Below, one piece after another: positions 32,566-44,700 of a stretch of 64,000 nt of DNA (positions are counted from its first letter, which is position 1; each line of letters begins with the position of its first letter). The translations under genes were made by a program, and so were the position numbers. The notes beneath the pieces were generated by a model that worked only from the letters and a program-made list of their open reading frames with translations, had not been told where the DNA came from and made no database searches. The DNA is from Siphonodentalium dalli (taxonomy: Eukaryota > Mollusca > Scaphopoda > Gadilida > Siphonodentaliidae), in NCBI GenBank assembly GCA_032622095.1, contig CP136066.1, positions 145,047,559-145,111,558 on the forward strand, written 5' to 3'.

Positions 32566-33000
32566 TGGATACCCGCGGGACAATAATGTCGCCTATTTTA
32601 TATTTATTTTTTGCAAGGCTTATGGCGATACTTGAATTTGAGATTGGCTGCGGACACACGTACCACAGTAGCGATGGCATAGTAGGTGTGACAATTTATT
32701 ATGGTGGAGTTTGATCACAATTGTTCGTCATAATTAATATGCCATCTATATATAGCCAGTCACGTTGCCCGCTGAGTTTCCGCACAATGAGTCGACTGGA
32801 CCAATTAACCCATTGCGTTTCACCAAGATAGATCTCTACTCATTACGTTTTGCTAAATTGTATTCGCTACGATATATATAATTGCACGATAGATTGTCCA
32901 GAATTGTGTTTGACCGTGGCCTAGTGGCAATTCACGCTACTGCCCAGCGGCGATAACCACGCCTGCCATAAATTGCCAGTCTGAATTACAGCAGGTTAGA
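32566..33000. other. Non-coding flank of the SWIM-like fragment
   Basis: Nothing recognised. TGAATTACAGCAGGTTAG just before 33001 could serve as a splice acceptor for the following frame. Confidence 0.3.
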
Positions 33001-33338
33001 TATCACGCGTCGATACGTCTGACCACAAGGAACGACGTGTTTCAAATTTGGTGGACTTACCACCAGAATTTGCTGGATTGTTCTTCAATTCGACTTGTAC
33101 TTCATTGAAATCGCGACAACAAGAATACGTGTACTTTAGTGAAGGCTACATACATTCAGTTTCAATGTTTATTTGCGACGACAAGCTCTTTATTGGGGCA
33201 AATTACCACCGAAGCTTGATGAAAAATGAACCTGCACATGGCGTCGATTTTGAGATTAATTGTTCGATAATTTCGGATATTCACTGTTCTTGTCAAGCTG
33301 GATATGTAACACATAATAAATATTCAATGTTATTATAA
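33001..33338 (+). CDS. SWIM-type zinc-finger protein exon or gene fragment
   Basis: The open plus frame begins after an in-frame stop and a possible acceptor. It reads LPPEFAGLFFNSTCTSLKSR, YVYFSEGYIHSVSMFIC, KLFIGANYHRSLMKNEPAHG, then ISDIHCSCQAGYVTHN before a stop. From memory this resembles the block before and at a SWIM finger (CxC...CxH) in large invertebrate protein families. The CSCQAG part is present, but the distal Cys and His are lost: the frame ends at YSMLL. It is therefore a decayed fragment, or an exon whose end I have missed. Function of the parent family is uncertain. Confidence 0.45.
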
Positions 33339-36300
33339 TATATCTCTTCACAATAGACACACGATCTATCAATTTATCGATGGTGTACCATACAATTTCC
33401 CTATTTCGATAAAAAATTCGAGGACTTGTATGTTTTCATCCGTTGTAGTCAGTTTTTTGTACTAGTTTCCGAAGATGCACCATACTGGTATCAAAAAGTG
33501 TTCCATGTCATAACTGATTGTTTTTTTCTGGATAACTGATTGTTTTATTCTGGATAATAATACATATTCTAATAGATGGGCAATATTGGATCCTATACTG
33601 AACTTATGAACGTGAACTTATTGATTATATATGGAGATGGTTTTGTCATCGACCGCCTTCAACCTCTTTGACTAAACTATCTATACGTACGTAGCAGCCC
33701 ACCATCCTTCCCGATACACCAAAGCATCTGATATTTGTTTTTTTTCTTTATTAACTCCTTAGTCACTAATTTAGAATTTGAAAATACCACGCTATACAGA
33801 AAGTGGTGGCAATGCCATAGACATATAGGTTCCAATACATACGGCATATATTGCTATATAGTGTTTATATATGTCCTAGAATAATATAGGGACTGTTTGC
33901 CGTGTGTATGGAGCCTCTGTGTGTTGTAACTTGTAATAATTTTCCCACAATGACGTAGAGCAGACCACCCTATTACCAAGAAGGGCGTTATGGAACAACA
34001 TCTATACAATATATAATAATCCTTTTATTTCAGACAAAAAGAACGCCCTTATCCCTGCCACGTGGGTGTGTATGGGCTATGTAAAAACGTGACTTATATA
34101 TCTAAGGAATTAATAAAGACATTTAAATAAAAAAATAAAAATGTTATAATAACAATTAATAATCTTCATAATTGGCACATTACGCGTATAGAACAAACAT
34201 GTTTCAGTATATTGAGAAATTATTTTTCATATGACAGTTCCCTAATATTCCAGTGGTCTGTCATAATGTTTGTGTATGTAAGTCCACGTATAAATTCCAT
34301 GAATACCATTTATTCACAAAATATACCAATAAATGCTGTATAATGTACCAAATCTAACCATCACAAATCCGAAAGCTATCAGGAAGAGGCGCCCTAATCA
34401 GCCTGTATTAATCGACAACAGGTGAATTTAACTGGTGCTGTCGTATACTTTGGCCATTTTAGTGTCCCTCTTGGCCCAACAAATCATCCCTTGGAGATTA
34501 TAACACTATGTGGTCCATTATCTCAAATGTGTACATAGTTTGATTTGATAGTTTTAACTAATAAGCTTATCTAGCACTTCCTAATCCCCTCATCATATTT
34601 CCATTTGTCACCTCTCTGGCTCAACCTTCATAATTTACTAATCCAATTGGGCGAAGCTTTCGCATTCTGTTACTGTTATATTATTATATTGTGCCAACTT
34701 ACATGAAACCAATACTTTTTTATACAAAACAAAATCAAAGCGACATAGAGTAAGCCAGTAAAATGAGTCTTTTTGTCTAACCGCCTGTTCGCGCGACCAT
34801 TGCTCCAGACTGTATAATGCAATTATCTCATTGGCTCACATAGCTAATTGCGGTAGGGTCAATTCCTCATTGACTCACATATCATGCATGTGGTACGTTT
34901 TTTTTATATGATCTCAATGCATGCATGTTTATCTACTTATATTAATTTCATTGATAAGAACAATCATGGCTGTTGACAGAAATGGGTTATTCATTAAGTT
35001 ATCAAGTTGACTTGTGTGATAGCATGCAAAATATAACAATGCGTGTTGAGTGAAGATCAACAGCGACAAGACATTCACAAGTAGATACACCCTTGATATA
35101 TCGACCGTCGCTGGTAGAGGTTGGTAGATTCATTGTCAACCTACTATGACATCACTACTGTGGTACGTGTGTCCGCAGCCATTAGGCTATATCTCGGATT
35201 TTAATTGAATACCAAATCATTTTTTTTCTACAATCGGGGTCACATGGGAAATCTCTTATCTTCAATAATGTGAACCATCGAGATAAATTGGTTTGTTCCA
35301 AGTCAGGAATACACCGTGGGGAATCACGTGGTTTCAACATAGCCGAGGCGATTTAAACGCGCAAATGCGACCAGAAACGAAGTAACAGGTAATAAACTAA
35401 GATATAACATATTACATAGTATTTTGGCATCTACGAGCATAATGCTATACTATTTTTCAAACAAGCTGATACCTACTGTGTGTTCACAGTTGTTTTCTCA
35501 AAAATTCTGACCAGAGTTATCAGTCGACGGATTCTTCTATATAGATATGGACTGGTGTAATTACACGAACCTCCGACTGACAACTTTGGTCAGAATGTTA
35601 TAGAAAATTACTGAGTATTTCGGAACAAATAAAGTATTAACTTGTTTTAAAAGTATGCTCGTAACGGTCAATATGCTACGTTTTCTGTCAGTTCCTCATA
35701 TACCATGTCTTTATACGTTTGCGCTCGCCTCGGACATTTTGAATGCGTTGTACTCACCAACCTCGAAACCTCGATTCCACACCGTTGGAATATGTTTGAA
35801 CCAAAAGGAGCAAAACGCGTACCACCAAATAAAATTTATTGTAAACAAAAATAGAGAAATTTACATAAAATAATACAGTTCTCGTACGGAGTGTACAAAA
35901 CCTAAATTATGAACACTCAGGTGAACACATTCAATTGAACACATTAACCAGATTCCTCATCACTGATATAATTTTAGTAGGATCCTGATAGTCACACAGT
36001 GTTAAAATAAAAATAAAATAATCACAATGGACAGAATGTCCTGCGCTGAAATCAAAGAGGACTTTGCACTAAACGGATGTTCGATATAAAATAGTTGTTA
36101 CATCATATTTTCTTGTACATAATTATAATTTTTGGTGGCGGATTTAACCGCGACCAATATGGGTCGATTAGCAACATCAAACTGGAAAAATGTAAGACGA
36201 GGCCAACCCGACTCAAAGAAAATGTTTCAATGACTATGCGTGAACTACTGAATATTTGCCAGCGTTGGAATAAGGAATACATTTTAATGTATTCATTTTC

Positions 36301-36476
36301 TTGTTGAGTTTATTAAATGTTTTTTTAGAAGGAAACACACTAAAACGTGAGTGGCGTTCTTTAATTCTTTCGTTTAGCAATCAGCTTAAGTTGTAATTCA
36401 GCTAAAGTACGTATATGTGCTGTAAAAGCAAAACCGAGATCAGGACTCGACTGATGTCGGTCTCCTTGTTCTCCTA
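33339..36476. other. 3.1 kb of AT-rich non-coding DNA
   Basis: I found no gene, TIR pair or array that I can support. Minor items: TATACAGAAAGT words near 33794, AGAAGGGCGTTATGG with an inverted partner near 34050, and a frame at 35655-35873 without motifs. Confidence 0.35.
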
Positions 36477-36768
36477 GCCCTTCGATGACTGGAGCTTCCT
36501 GAAATTTTGTGAAAATCATGTGCAATGCATTCTCTTATATATGCCAGCCTAGCGCATTCTCTTATATATGCGATTCTCATGAGAGACTCGTATATATAAG
36601 AGAATGCACTGGCACATGATTTTAATGTTTAACAAGCGCGGCTCCAGTCGCGAAAGGGTCCTTTCGTGACGGGAGTCGCGCTGGTGCAGCATTACAGATC
36701 CCGTGTCAATGCAATGCATTGGCACAAGATTTTCGAACAAATTTCAGGAAGCTCTAGCCATGGAAGGG
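36477..36768. mobile_element. TTAA-type MITE, family C, copy 2
   Basis: The left end CCCTTCGATGACTGGAGCTT pairs with AGCTCTAGCCATGGAAGGG, followed by TTAA at 36769-36772. The left TTAA is mutated (CTAG). The interior contains three TTCTCTTATATATGC-type words and an inner palindrome around GTCGCGAAAGGGTCC/CTTTCGTGACGGGAG. Confidence 0.75.
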
Positions 36769-36772
36769 TTAA

Positions 36773-37284
36773 GTTAAACATTTTTCAAATGCAGTTAACT
36801 TTGTTACGGTTTACGGCTAATTTAGTTGTCTTTATTTCCTCCAGAGATTGTGACCGATGGTACATTTGCCTAATATTAATTACATTCTTCAGAAATAATG
36901 CTCAGTATAAAATGTTCTTGAACATTTGTATTCCTGTTAGCACTGCTTCTATTTTATTCGCAGGCAGAATGGTGGCTGAATCCGAGGCGAAATCGAACAT
37001 GCATGGTGTATATCATGCATCTGGTCTCAAGTTTAAACTAATTTTTTTGTTCATACTGAATGTTTTGTTTGCTAAGCCGAGTTCAATATGCAGTCGAATA
37101 GTCTGTCATGGTGTGACTGTATTTGTAAATGTGTTGTGCGTAGGAACTTCATGGCGCATAAAGTCAATCAACTAGCAATTGATTTGTGCATTCAATAGAG
37201 TATTTCATAGAGGCCACACCCGTATGTTATAACTAGCTTTAAAAGTTTCTTCGGAGCGCAATGTTTTGTGCATATTGATATTTT
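36773..37284 (+). other. Hydrophobic open frame, possible decayed exon
   Basis: The plus frame ending at 37175 is open across this block and hydrophobic (TLLRFTANLVVFIS; KFKLIFLFILNVLFAK). CTTCTATTTTATTCGCAG at about 36946-36963 is a good acceptor, and GCATG followed by GTGTAT at 37006 a weak donor. They bound 42 bp in frame (RMVAESEAKSNMH). It might be a remnant of a membrane receptor gene, but there is no firm family signature. Confidence 0.2.
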
Positions 37285-37585
37285 AAATATTTTGATTTAA
37301 AAAAAAAATTATTAATTTTTAATGTTTTTAAATTGAACTCCTTGCTCAATTTAAAATTATACTTGAATTAAATTTTGTTGATTTAACAAAAATTAATTAA
37401 AATTGTTGATTCTTTTAGATTGAACTCCTTGCTAAATGTATCAATTAAATTTGTATTTCAATTTAATTAAATTTGTTTAATTTAAATTAAAAATTTTAAA
37501 TAAAAACCAAAATAATTATTGTATTTTTTTTAGATTGAACTACTTGCTCAATTTAACATTTAAATTCAAATTTAAATAAAATATA
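37285..37585 (+). repeat. AT-rich degenerate tandem repeat
   Basis: TAGATTGAACTCCTTGCTAA-type words recur at about 37334, 37420 and 37532, separated by AATTTAAATTAA-rich sequence. Three degenerate units of about 90-110 bp. Confidence 0.65.
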
Positions 37586-37599
37586 AGTAAAAAAAAATC

Positions 37600-37760
37600 T
37601 AAAGTAAAGAAAACAAGCTCCACAATGACATCCACCAGGGTACCCCGAGTCGCCACACCAAATTTGGTTGAAATTGGTCCAGGGGTCTGAGAGAAAAATC
37701 GCGAGCAGACAGATCCTACTCTTGTATATATAACTACACCAGAGGACATATACATTCTTT
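37600..37760 (-). repeat. Fragment of an animal dispersed repeat
   Basis: Contains ACCAAATTTGGTTGAAATTG followed by GTCCAGGGGTCTGAGAG, a phrase seen in widespread invertebrate dispersed repeats. No coding potential is inferred. Confidence 0.45.
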
Positions 37761-38133
37761 TCGCCTTTAATTGTAAAAATCGTGACGAGTGTCATGCAAA
37801 ATGAAAAATGTTTTATAACCATATATAAATTTCCAACATCACGGCGCAAATAGAAATTTCATTACCTATGATTTAACAAAAATAGTTTGAATATAGCCAA
37901 TTTAACACTGAATGTATGCATGGTTATCCAAATTAGGGTGAACGAAGATGGCATCAGTATTTGCAATGCAGCCAAAGACCGGCTCACTCGCTGATTGGTC
38001 GAAAATATCTGCTAATAATTGTTTGATTGACAGCTGTGGAAAGGACTATTGTAGCCGTGGTAAGTCAGTTCACATTAAACATGAAAAGCAGTTTTAGCCA
38101 CTCCGGTTCAAAGCAGAAACACTGCGAGTGCGA
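37761..38133. other. Non-coding DNA, nothing recognised
   Basis: No gene or repeat supported. Confidence 0.3.
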
Positions 38134-38526
38134 TCAGTCCGCCAGCAGCCGGTTTACTTCCATGTGAAGTTCGATACATCTGCAAAGAACTTTTTTCTTG
38201 GTGAAACGGGTATGTCGTCGTCCTCGCAGCTCCTGGAACAGACAGAGTATGACATAATTGGACCATAGTCTTGTTAATAAACGTCGGCTGAGCTGAGAGA
38301 CATTCTCTCGGCTATGTGTTAGCTGAGACAAATACCAGACGCTTCTAATTTGGTTTATTTTTTGTTGCAAAATTGAAACCAATTGCAGCATATATTGTAC
38401 TATTGTCAAGCACATGCCCCTGGGGAGGGGGCAACAAGATGTAGTGTCGAATTGTGTCAAGTCTGCAAACAGTGGTTGAATGTAGTTATAACACTGACTG
38501 CCGAGATGGTGAAATAAGAAGAACAT
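38134..38526 (-). CDS. Unrecognised 130-codon open frame
   Basis: An ATG-started minus frame without stops. It is rich in Leu, Arg and Gln, with probable helices (LVSILQQKINQIRSVWYLSQ; ENVSQLSRRLLTRLW; FQELRGRRHTRFTKKK). Codon choice looks protein-like compared with random frames nearby. I see no catalytic motif, signal peptide or membrane span beyond a mildly hydrophobic N terminus. It could be an exon or a fragment of a transposon protein. Neither neighbour helps: there is 250 bp of spacer downstream and a short tandem repeat upstream. Confidence 0.3.
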   Translation of the reverse strand: MFFLFHHLGSQCYNYIQPLFADLTQFDTTSCCPLPRGMCLTIVQYMLQLVSILQQKINQIRSVWYLSQLTHSRENVSQLSRRLLTRLWSNYVILCLFQELRGRRHTRFTKKKVLCRCIELHMEVNRLLAD

Positions 38527-38937
38527 TTAGGCCAAACAAAATATATATTGATTCCCATGCACCGCCGCATTGAAAAACAAATGGCATACGTCAGGTGATT
38601 TTATTCCAACAGCTGAACGGGAATTTTAGTGTCATTCCAACGAAACTAGGAGATATGAAACGGTGACAAGGCATCGTCGAAGTCTAATAAATTACTGAAC
38701 GCTTTGTATATGATAATTTATTAATGGTATGATGTTAGCCAGCCATGTCTTAGATTAAAATGTGAACCTTCACTGGTCTACCCATCGAAAGTTGCTTTTT
38801 CCCCAGAAATTTGGCAGGAAGTATAAGTATGGTAATACGAAAATGAGGATAGGAAACCGGGTAGAAATAAAATGTGACAATTTTGTGCCTTGGGTCTGCT
38901 TGGCTATGGTTCTGGTTTTTGTTATCGAATATAAGCC
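38527..38937. other. Non-coding DNA, nothing recognised
   Basis: No supported feature. Short frames on both strands lack motifs. Confidence 0.3.
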
Positions 38938-39031
38938 TATGGGGTACATACACAGCCTCTAATTAATCTATGGGGTACACACACAGCCTCTAATTAATAT
39001 ATGGGGTACACACACAGCCTCTAATTAATCA
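38938..39031 (+). repeat. Three tandem units of 32 bp
   Basis: TATGGGGTACAYACACAGCC followed by TCTAATTAATC is repeated three times, with changes only at single positions. Confidence 0.9.
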
Positions 39032-40149
39032 GGACAGCAAGTAAAGCAGAATTTGTTACGATCATTTGGAAGATCACTTTATGACTGACTTCGTTTCGTT
39101 TTATTTACACTGTCCGTATGTTTCACCGGAAATTATGTTATGTTTGTTGACGGAGAAAAATAAAAATAAAATAATGCTGATTCCGATAAAAAAGTTACTG
39201 GCGGCGATAAAGTTGTTCGCGATTATATTGTACAGGAAGTAGATGGTGTTAATTCCGTAGGGTAGTTGCATGAGAAGGAAGCTATTTATCGACTTCCAGA
39301 AAATAACTCACACTGCTACTCTATCATAAACTATTGAAGTTTTCAATAGTTATATCAGGATTGAAATAAAAAAACAGTTCAAGAGAAAGTGCAAATTGTT
39401 CCCTCTACATGTTGTGGCTATTACTGGGCAAATGAAGATATCATAGTCTATGCTTACTATGTGCACACAAAATAAATAAAAATAAAAGCCTCCCTCCCTC
39501 ACTGATTAAAAAAAATATTGCATGAGAATCAATATATTTTTGTTTTGTTTTGTTTTGCCTAATACATTGACTAAAAAGTAACAACAATGGATACCAATAT
39601 ACACACTATCTCCATACCTATATTAAGGGAGTGAGAAATAAATGAATGGAACAGTGATTGGTCAAGTTCCAAATTGTAAACTCAACATTCTATTTGTGGA
39701 ACTATACATATCCTAGGCTTTCAGCGGAGGAAGTATTTATGGCCAAGCCACATTTCTGCTAAGTTACAGGTCCATGTATATCGATTGGTTAGATGTCGAC
39801 GAAGAGCGTTTATATGTTTCCCAAAATTACGGATACGTGTAGCTGGTATTTGACGTAGAAAGAATCCCTGGGAGTAATTTAAAAAAAAGATATCTAACAA
39901 CTGGGCCCTCAACATATCAATTAAGTCTGAAGAAGGCACTGTTTCTGACTTTTCCTATAGCTATATAGGGCACATGCGACGGATTGTTACAGCTGTTTGA
40001 ACATATTTTATTTGAAACCCAGTCTACATGAAAACATTTTATACTTTAACAAAATAGAACCTGAAAGACGGTATGAGGTAATCAAAAGGAATGGGAGCAC
40101 AAGTTATTCAACTTAGAGCATTGCTCATCTCCCCTAGCAATTGTCAAAC
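39032..40149. other. Non-coding DNA, nothing recognised
   Basis: Includes GAAGAGCGTTTATATG near 39799 (family-A-like word) and a TTTTGTTTTGTTTTG tract near 39542. No gene is supported. Confidence 0.35.
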
Positions 40150-40441
40150 TCATAATAGTATTAGTCGGAACTTTCAGACAAAAATATTTTGAAATTATAC
40201 TGATTTTTTTTTTATTGAAATCTCTGGTTTTCGACGCAATGTCGAATCCACTTTCGGTCAAATTATGGAATAAATGACCATCAGTTGGGAAATTTCCACA
40301 GTTCGAAAGCTTGAGGTACTAGCTAGAAAATCCTAACCCAGGAATTCCCAGACTTGGACTTTTTTGTCCGGTTAATAAATGGGGTGCAGTTAGATATTCA
40401 AAATGGTCACCGCAACAGATACCATCTAGCCACGTCGCTGG
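40150..40441 (+). mobile_element. hAT-type family, 3' end fragment
   Basis: GACCATCAGTTGGGAAATTT, GGTGCAGTTAGATATTC and the terminus TAGCCACGTCGCTG match the right part of 8794-9809. The 5' end is absent. Confidence 0.6.
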
Positions 40442-41177
40442 CCATACGTAATCGATTTTTTCAGAAGCAGTGGCAAACCACCCTCGTGATATAAACATGT
40501 GCATCAGATTTCAACGTCTTGTAATAGACGGGTCGCACATACGTATGCTACGACCGTGAATGTATACTTACTCTGCTCCTGGTGACAGCGGACTCGTCAG
40601 TGATAGACCGAATGCAAATTTCTTGGAGACTAGATAACTGGGTGATGCGATTGCTGACGGGGACATCGGCGGAGACATCTGCTCAGGCAAGGATCTTGTC
40701 CTCGTGTGGGTGGCACCTTCCTCTGTTAGATTTTCTTTGGAAATCTGAATGTGATGCGACGTTATTAGCGAGTTTGCGATACCCGTTCGACGGGAACGGG
40801 TACGGGTAAATCCGTGAACATCGTCACGGTCACTTGGGTACTTTCAATGCAGCACATAAAGCGATAGCGAATTGAAACGGGTAGATTTGTCCCATTGACC
40901 GGTAGCCTTTCATTACGATTTTCTCACTCAAGGGTCCATGAATTCCATGAAATTCCAGTCAGCTATGCGTTAACCTATTTATTGAAAGATTTCATGGGCA
41001 AATATTATTGATAAAGTTGTCATTTTAACCCAGGATTTGTGTTCAAATTCTCGAGGCGGCTTCTAGCATTTAGATAAATACGGAAGGCCGATTTTTTTTC
41101 ACTAACAACTTTGTTCACTGCATTAATGACATGTTGTGATTAATAGAGTGAGTAGATGGTGCTATAGACGCCCATTG
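40442..41177. other. Non-coding DNA, nothing firm
   Basis: A short palindromic ACCCGTTC/GAACGGGTACGGGTA block lies near 40780, recalling the ACGGGTA palindrome at 42985-43085. No gene is supported. Confidence 0.35.
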
Positions 41178-41629
41178 CAGGGACGTGGCTATAGATGGTC
41201 TGCGCGTTAGGAAGGGTGTCCACCTTCGAATTTCTAACTACACATCTCGAACCATATCAAATTCACAAGTTTGCGCGTAAATCCACCCCTCCCCTTGGCT
41301 GGCATCAAGCTTTGCAATTGTTGGAAATTTTGAGACCTGACACCCCCCCCCCCCCAAGCTTGAACAATTTCCAACTGTTTCTGACAGCCATTTCAGTCCA
41401 AATTGTGTTACCAAAAATAGGGAAATATGCAAATGTTGGTCTAAAAACTACAAATTATCCACTAATAAATTGTTCGAAAATCAAACTACGAAAACAATTT
41501 CAACCTATTGTTTGTGTGAAATTTCCAACAAATGTTGTGTCAGGTATATCAAATTTCCAAATGTTGAACATTTGACCAAAGTTGGGGAGGGGGGGGTTAA
41601 GACACCCCTGTCGTCACGTCCCTGTCTCA
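41178..41629 (-). mobile_element. hAT-type non-autonomous element, copy in opposite orientation
   Basis: It starts CAGGGACGTGGCTATAGA and ends GTCACGTCCCTG (41624). Internal motifs run in the reverse order of 8794-9809. GCCCATTG precedes the left end and ACCCATTG occurs 5 bp past the right CCTG, an imperfect offset 8-bp duplication. Confidence 0.7.
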
Positions 41630-42109
41630 ACCCATTGTACAAGGACATAAATATATCGTGGATTTATCTATGCATTGCACATTTGAATAGAATTACCGTT
41701 TAGTTACCTTATCGTATGTAGGTGGGGACTGATTTCTCATTTTAATATATATTTACTATCTGAACGGACATGGCGCATTTGAACCACAATACTTGTGTAT
41801 ACTGTAGTGGGGATAATATAGGTCGCCAAATACACGAAATACCTATACATACTCTACAAAATCTAAGCATATAAGTAGAGCGAGTTTCAGCTGTTTTCTG
41901 TGTTTCGCACAGAAGTGAAGCAAACGCTCTTTATTCAATCCGTATAATAAACAGACTACATTTTGACACCTTTTTTGATACCAAGTTAAACATTTCAACC
42001 TACCTCCGGGTTTAGATCCCGACAACAATCCCAATTCTTGGGATAAATATTCCCTTGCCCCGACGGGCCGACCCTTCGATCTGTTGAAAGATTCCAAACA
42101 AGGGTTTAC
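41630..42109. other. Non-coding DNA with a family-A core word
   Basis: AAACGCTCTTTATTCAATCC occurs near 41927. TGAACGGACATGGCGCATTT near 41760 recalls the repeat at 28885 and 60240 in inverted form. No gene. Confidence 0.35.
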
Positions 42110-42113
42110 TTAA

Positions 42114-42495
42114 AGCTACTCAAACCGATCAGACGGTCCCCATATCATAAAGTTACAACAAGAACATTTCTCCAAAATACGCTTTTGTTATCAGAATCGA
42201 TTAATTACAACAAAATAATACTGACTGCTGTCAACTATAGTATAAAATTTTGGCCGCATTACCACTTGATTTTAGAGTTAAGCATCTTCGTCCGCAATTT
42301 TGTCCGAGACCGTGGTTTGATGACTCTTTTCTGGGCCACAAATAATTACACAATTCAAGAAATAATAAACTTCAAAAATCGATATCTGATCACTCTGCGC
42401 TTTGTTGGTGGGTTCCTCGATTCTAATCAAATATTTAGTTTTACCCCCGAAGCCAAATATAGTAACTTGGGAGCGTTAATTCGAATTATGCATCT
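42114..42495. mobile_element. TTAA-flanked MITE, family B, copy 1 (382 bp)
   Basis: TTAA borders at 42110-42113 and 42496-42499. It starts AGCTACTCAAACCGATCAGA and ends TTCGAATTATGCATCT. The outer bases differ (C on the left, T on the right), showing that the duplicated target is TTAA. It matches 61003-61451. Confidence 0.8.
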
Positions 42496-42499
42496 TTAA

Positions 42500-42984
42500 T
42501 ATAACTAAATATGTCCCCAACTAAAATAAGGGACACATGCGGTATTATATCGAACTGAAAGTACATGTAGGACAATATCAGACCCTTGGTCTAAAACAAT
42601 ACATTTTACACCGAATATTGGTTGGACATTTTAACTATATATAACGTAATTGTATATTTGAGCTATCATAATCTATTTTCTAAGTTTAAAAATTCCAACC
42701 GATTTATTGTCAACACTCGAATCGGTCTATGAAATGTAGAATCCAATTGTTGAAAATGTTACCAATATGAGTGAAAGAAAAGCAACGTCCTCTTCCAACT
42801 GCCACCTAGATCGTCCTTGATGAAAGCAATTGATTACCATGGGGCTCATCTAATCTAAATACATATTTCCAACAACCCATAACGCTACGTATAACATAGG
42901 CCAATAACGCGAATAACAATCTATATCATAATATCTGTTTTGTTGCAGTTGGCTCACCATACATTACCAGTCGATGTGATGAAT
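42500..42984. other. Non-coding DNA, nothing recognised
   Basis: No supported feature. Confidence 0.3.
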
Positions 42985-43085
42985 TCTACCGGTAAAACAG
43001 TTTGCGATTTCAAAACGTGTACCGGTACGGGTAGCTACCCGTACGAGTACCGGTACCCGTACCGGTTTGAAATCGCAAACTCGCT
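42985..43085. repeat. Palindromic element of about 100 bp
   Basis: AGTTTGCGATTTCAAAACG returns as CGGTTTGAAATCGCAAACT. The centre is built from TACCGGTACGGGTAG and its inverted repeats. GC content is locally high. Confidence 0.8.
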
Positions 43086-43551
43086 ATTAGATGTATGGTT
43101 ATATTGGCGATATGGCTATAACTACGGAAAATATTAATGATGATGGCGATGCCGTTCTCTACTGCTGATAATGGTGACAATAGTGATGTTGAAGTGACCC
43201 TGTTTACTATAGATTTTAGTTTGGAAAACCAAAAAATGGGTTGGTATTGAGTATAGCCATGACGCAAAAACGATATGACCTAAATATTCGCATATTGGAC
43301 CAATTTGATTCTGAAATAAGCGCATAATGACCTTATTATACCCGGTATGTCATTGAATGGCGCGGGCCGCAGTGAAAACACATTATAAAGAACGTGAATC
43401 TGGTGAGTAGTGTCGATGGAAAAAGGTAGGTTAATTAACGGAAATAGTCCCATATTTGATTTGTTTTTAAAATCACATTTTAGGTACATATATAGCGTAA
43501 TTCAGGTTAAAATAATGCCGATGTGGTCTTATTTGAGTGTAAGATATAGGT
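43086..43551. other. Non-coding DNA, nothing recognised
   Basis: No supported feature. Confidence 0.3.
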
Positions 43552-43555
43552 TGAA

Positions 43556-44381
43556 CCCTTTCAGTGCCAGGGGCCGATCTCATCGGCCCTAATTTACGGT
43601 CTGTACATTTTTTTTTTTTTTTTTAAATATGTTTGTGCGTTGATTTTTTTTGGGTATACTTAAGCATGCTATAGCAAATTTAAAAACAAACTGGATAAAA
43701 CCTTAGGGGCATGTTATAACTCAAAACTATCACCAAGTATTCATAGTAATAATTTTGATGCCCATGAAAAACGTAAGATTCCCTGGTACTAAACCTACAA
43801 AATAAGTCTGTTAAAGAATATAAGAAAAAATTATTAAAATTGTAAAATAAAATAAAAAAATAATAAAAAATTATGAAAAATTGTTAGGCCAATGCATTCG
43901 GTTACACCATGCATTCTCTTATATATGCGAGGAACCTGCTAGATGGAAATTCTACATACTATTAGCGTCCCACAATCCAGAAATCCAGAAAGGTTTAGGT
44001 ATTGTGACTAAGATAGGACTGAGTAAGATCGAATAGTAGTGAGTCGTCGATGCGAAATAACGATGATGATAATTAATATGATGTATATGACCAGTGCTGT
44101 TATTGGTGATGTTAATGATGGCGTTGTTGTTGATGGTGATGATGATGGTGATGGCGGCGATGAAGATGATGGTGATAATAATAATAATGGTGATGATAAT
44201 GGTGATGACGACGATGACGATGATATATACTTTAATGACCATACAGCATTATTATATGTAAATAGTGTAAATATGTTTGTCAACTCTAATGCGTGTTAAC
44301 TCACGATTGAGTTCATTAAAGCATACATACATACACAGGGTATATGAGTTGATACAAAAATCGGACCTGGCACTGAAAGGG
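43556..44381. mobile_element. TTAA-type element, family D, about 830 bp
   Basis: The left end CCCTTTCAGTGCCAGGGGCC pairs with GGACCTGGCACTGAAAGGG. TTAA follows on the right (44382-44385); the left border is mutated (TGAA). It contains a GAT-type microsatellite (44085-44225) and a TTCTCTTATATATGCGAGG word of family C near 43915. The 59345-59493 element is a short relative. Confidence 0.75.
44085..44225 (+). repeat. GATGGT/GATAAT microsatellite
   Basis: Imperfect trinucleotide runs of GAT, GGT and AAT inside the family-D element. Frames on both strands (poly-Asp, poly-Ile, poly-Ser) are artefacts of the repeat. Confidence 0.9.
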
Positions 44382-44700
44382 TTAATGTGAGCTTATTATC
44401 AGGATAACAGGCTGGATTAGAGACACCCATTATTGCTACCAACTGAGCCAGTGTTCATAAACCAATAACGATGCTGCAATAATTTTTTCGAATAATATGA
44501 TATGTTCCAAATAATACCGAACACGAAATGAATAATTAAGACTGCCTATGCTTGACAAAATATGCGATTCAGCTCATTTTTTATAAATAGCTATATTTAA
44601 ACCGCCGATTATTTCATCTAGTTGAATACATATTTGTATATAATAAAATTATTAATGTATGTACCGGAGGATATAAGTTATACACAGTGGATTCATTATG

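Noticed and set aside
36964-37005. 42-bp micro-exon of a membrane receptor
   Set aside because: The acceptor is good, but the donor is weak and no neighbouring exons could be found.
43952-44299. Poly-Asp, poly-Ile and poly-Ser frames
   Set aside because: All come from the GAT-type microsatellite.
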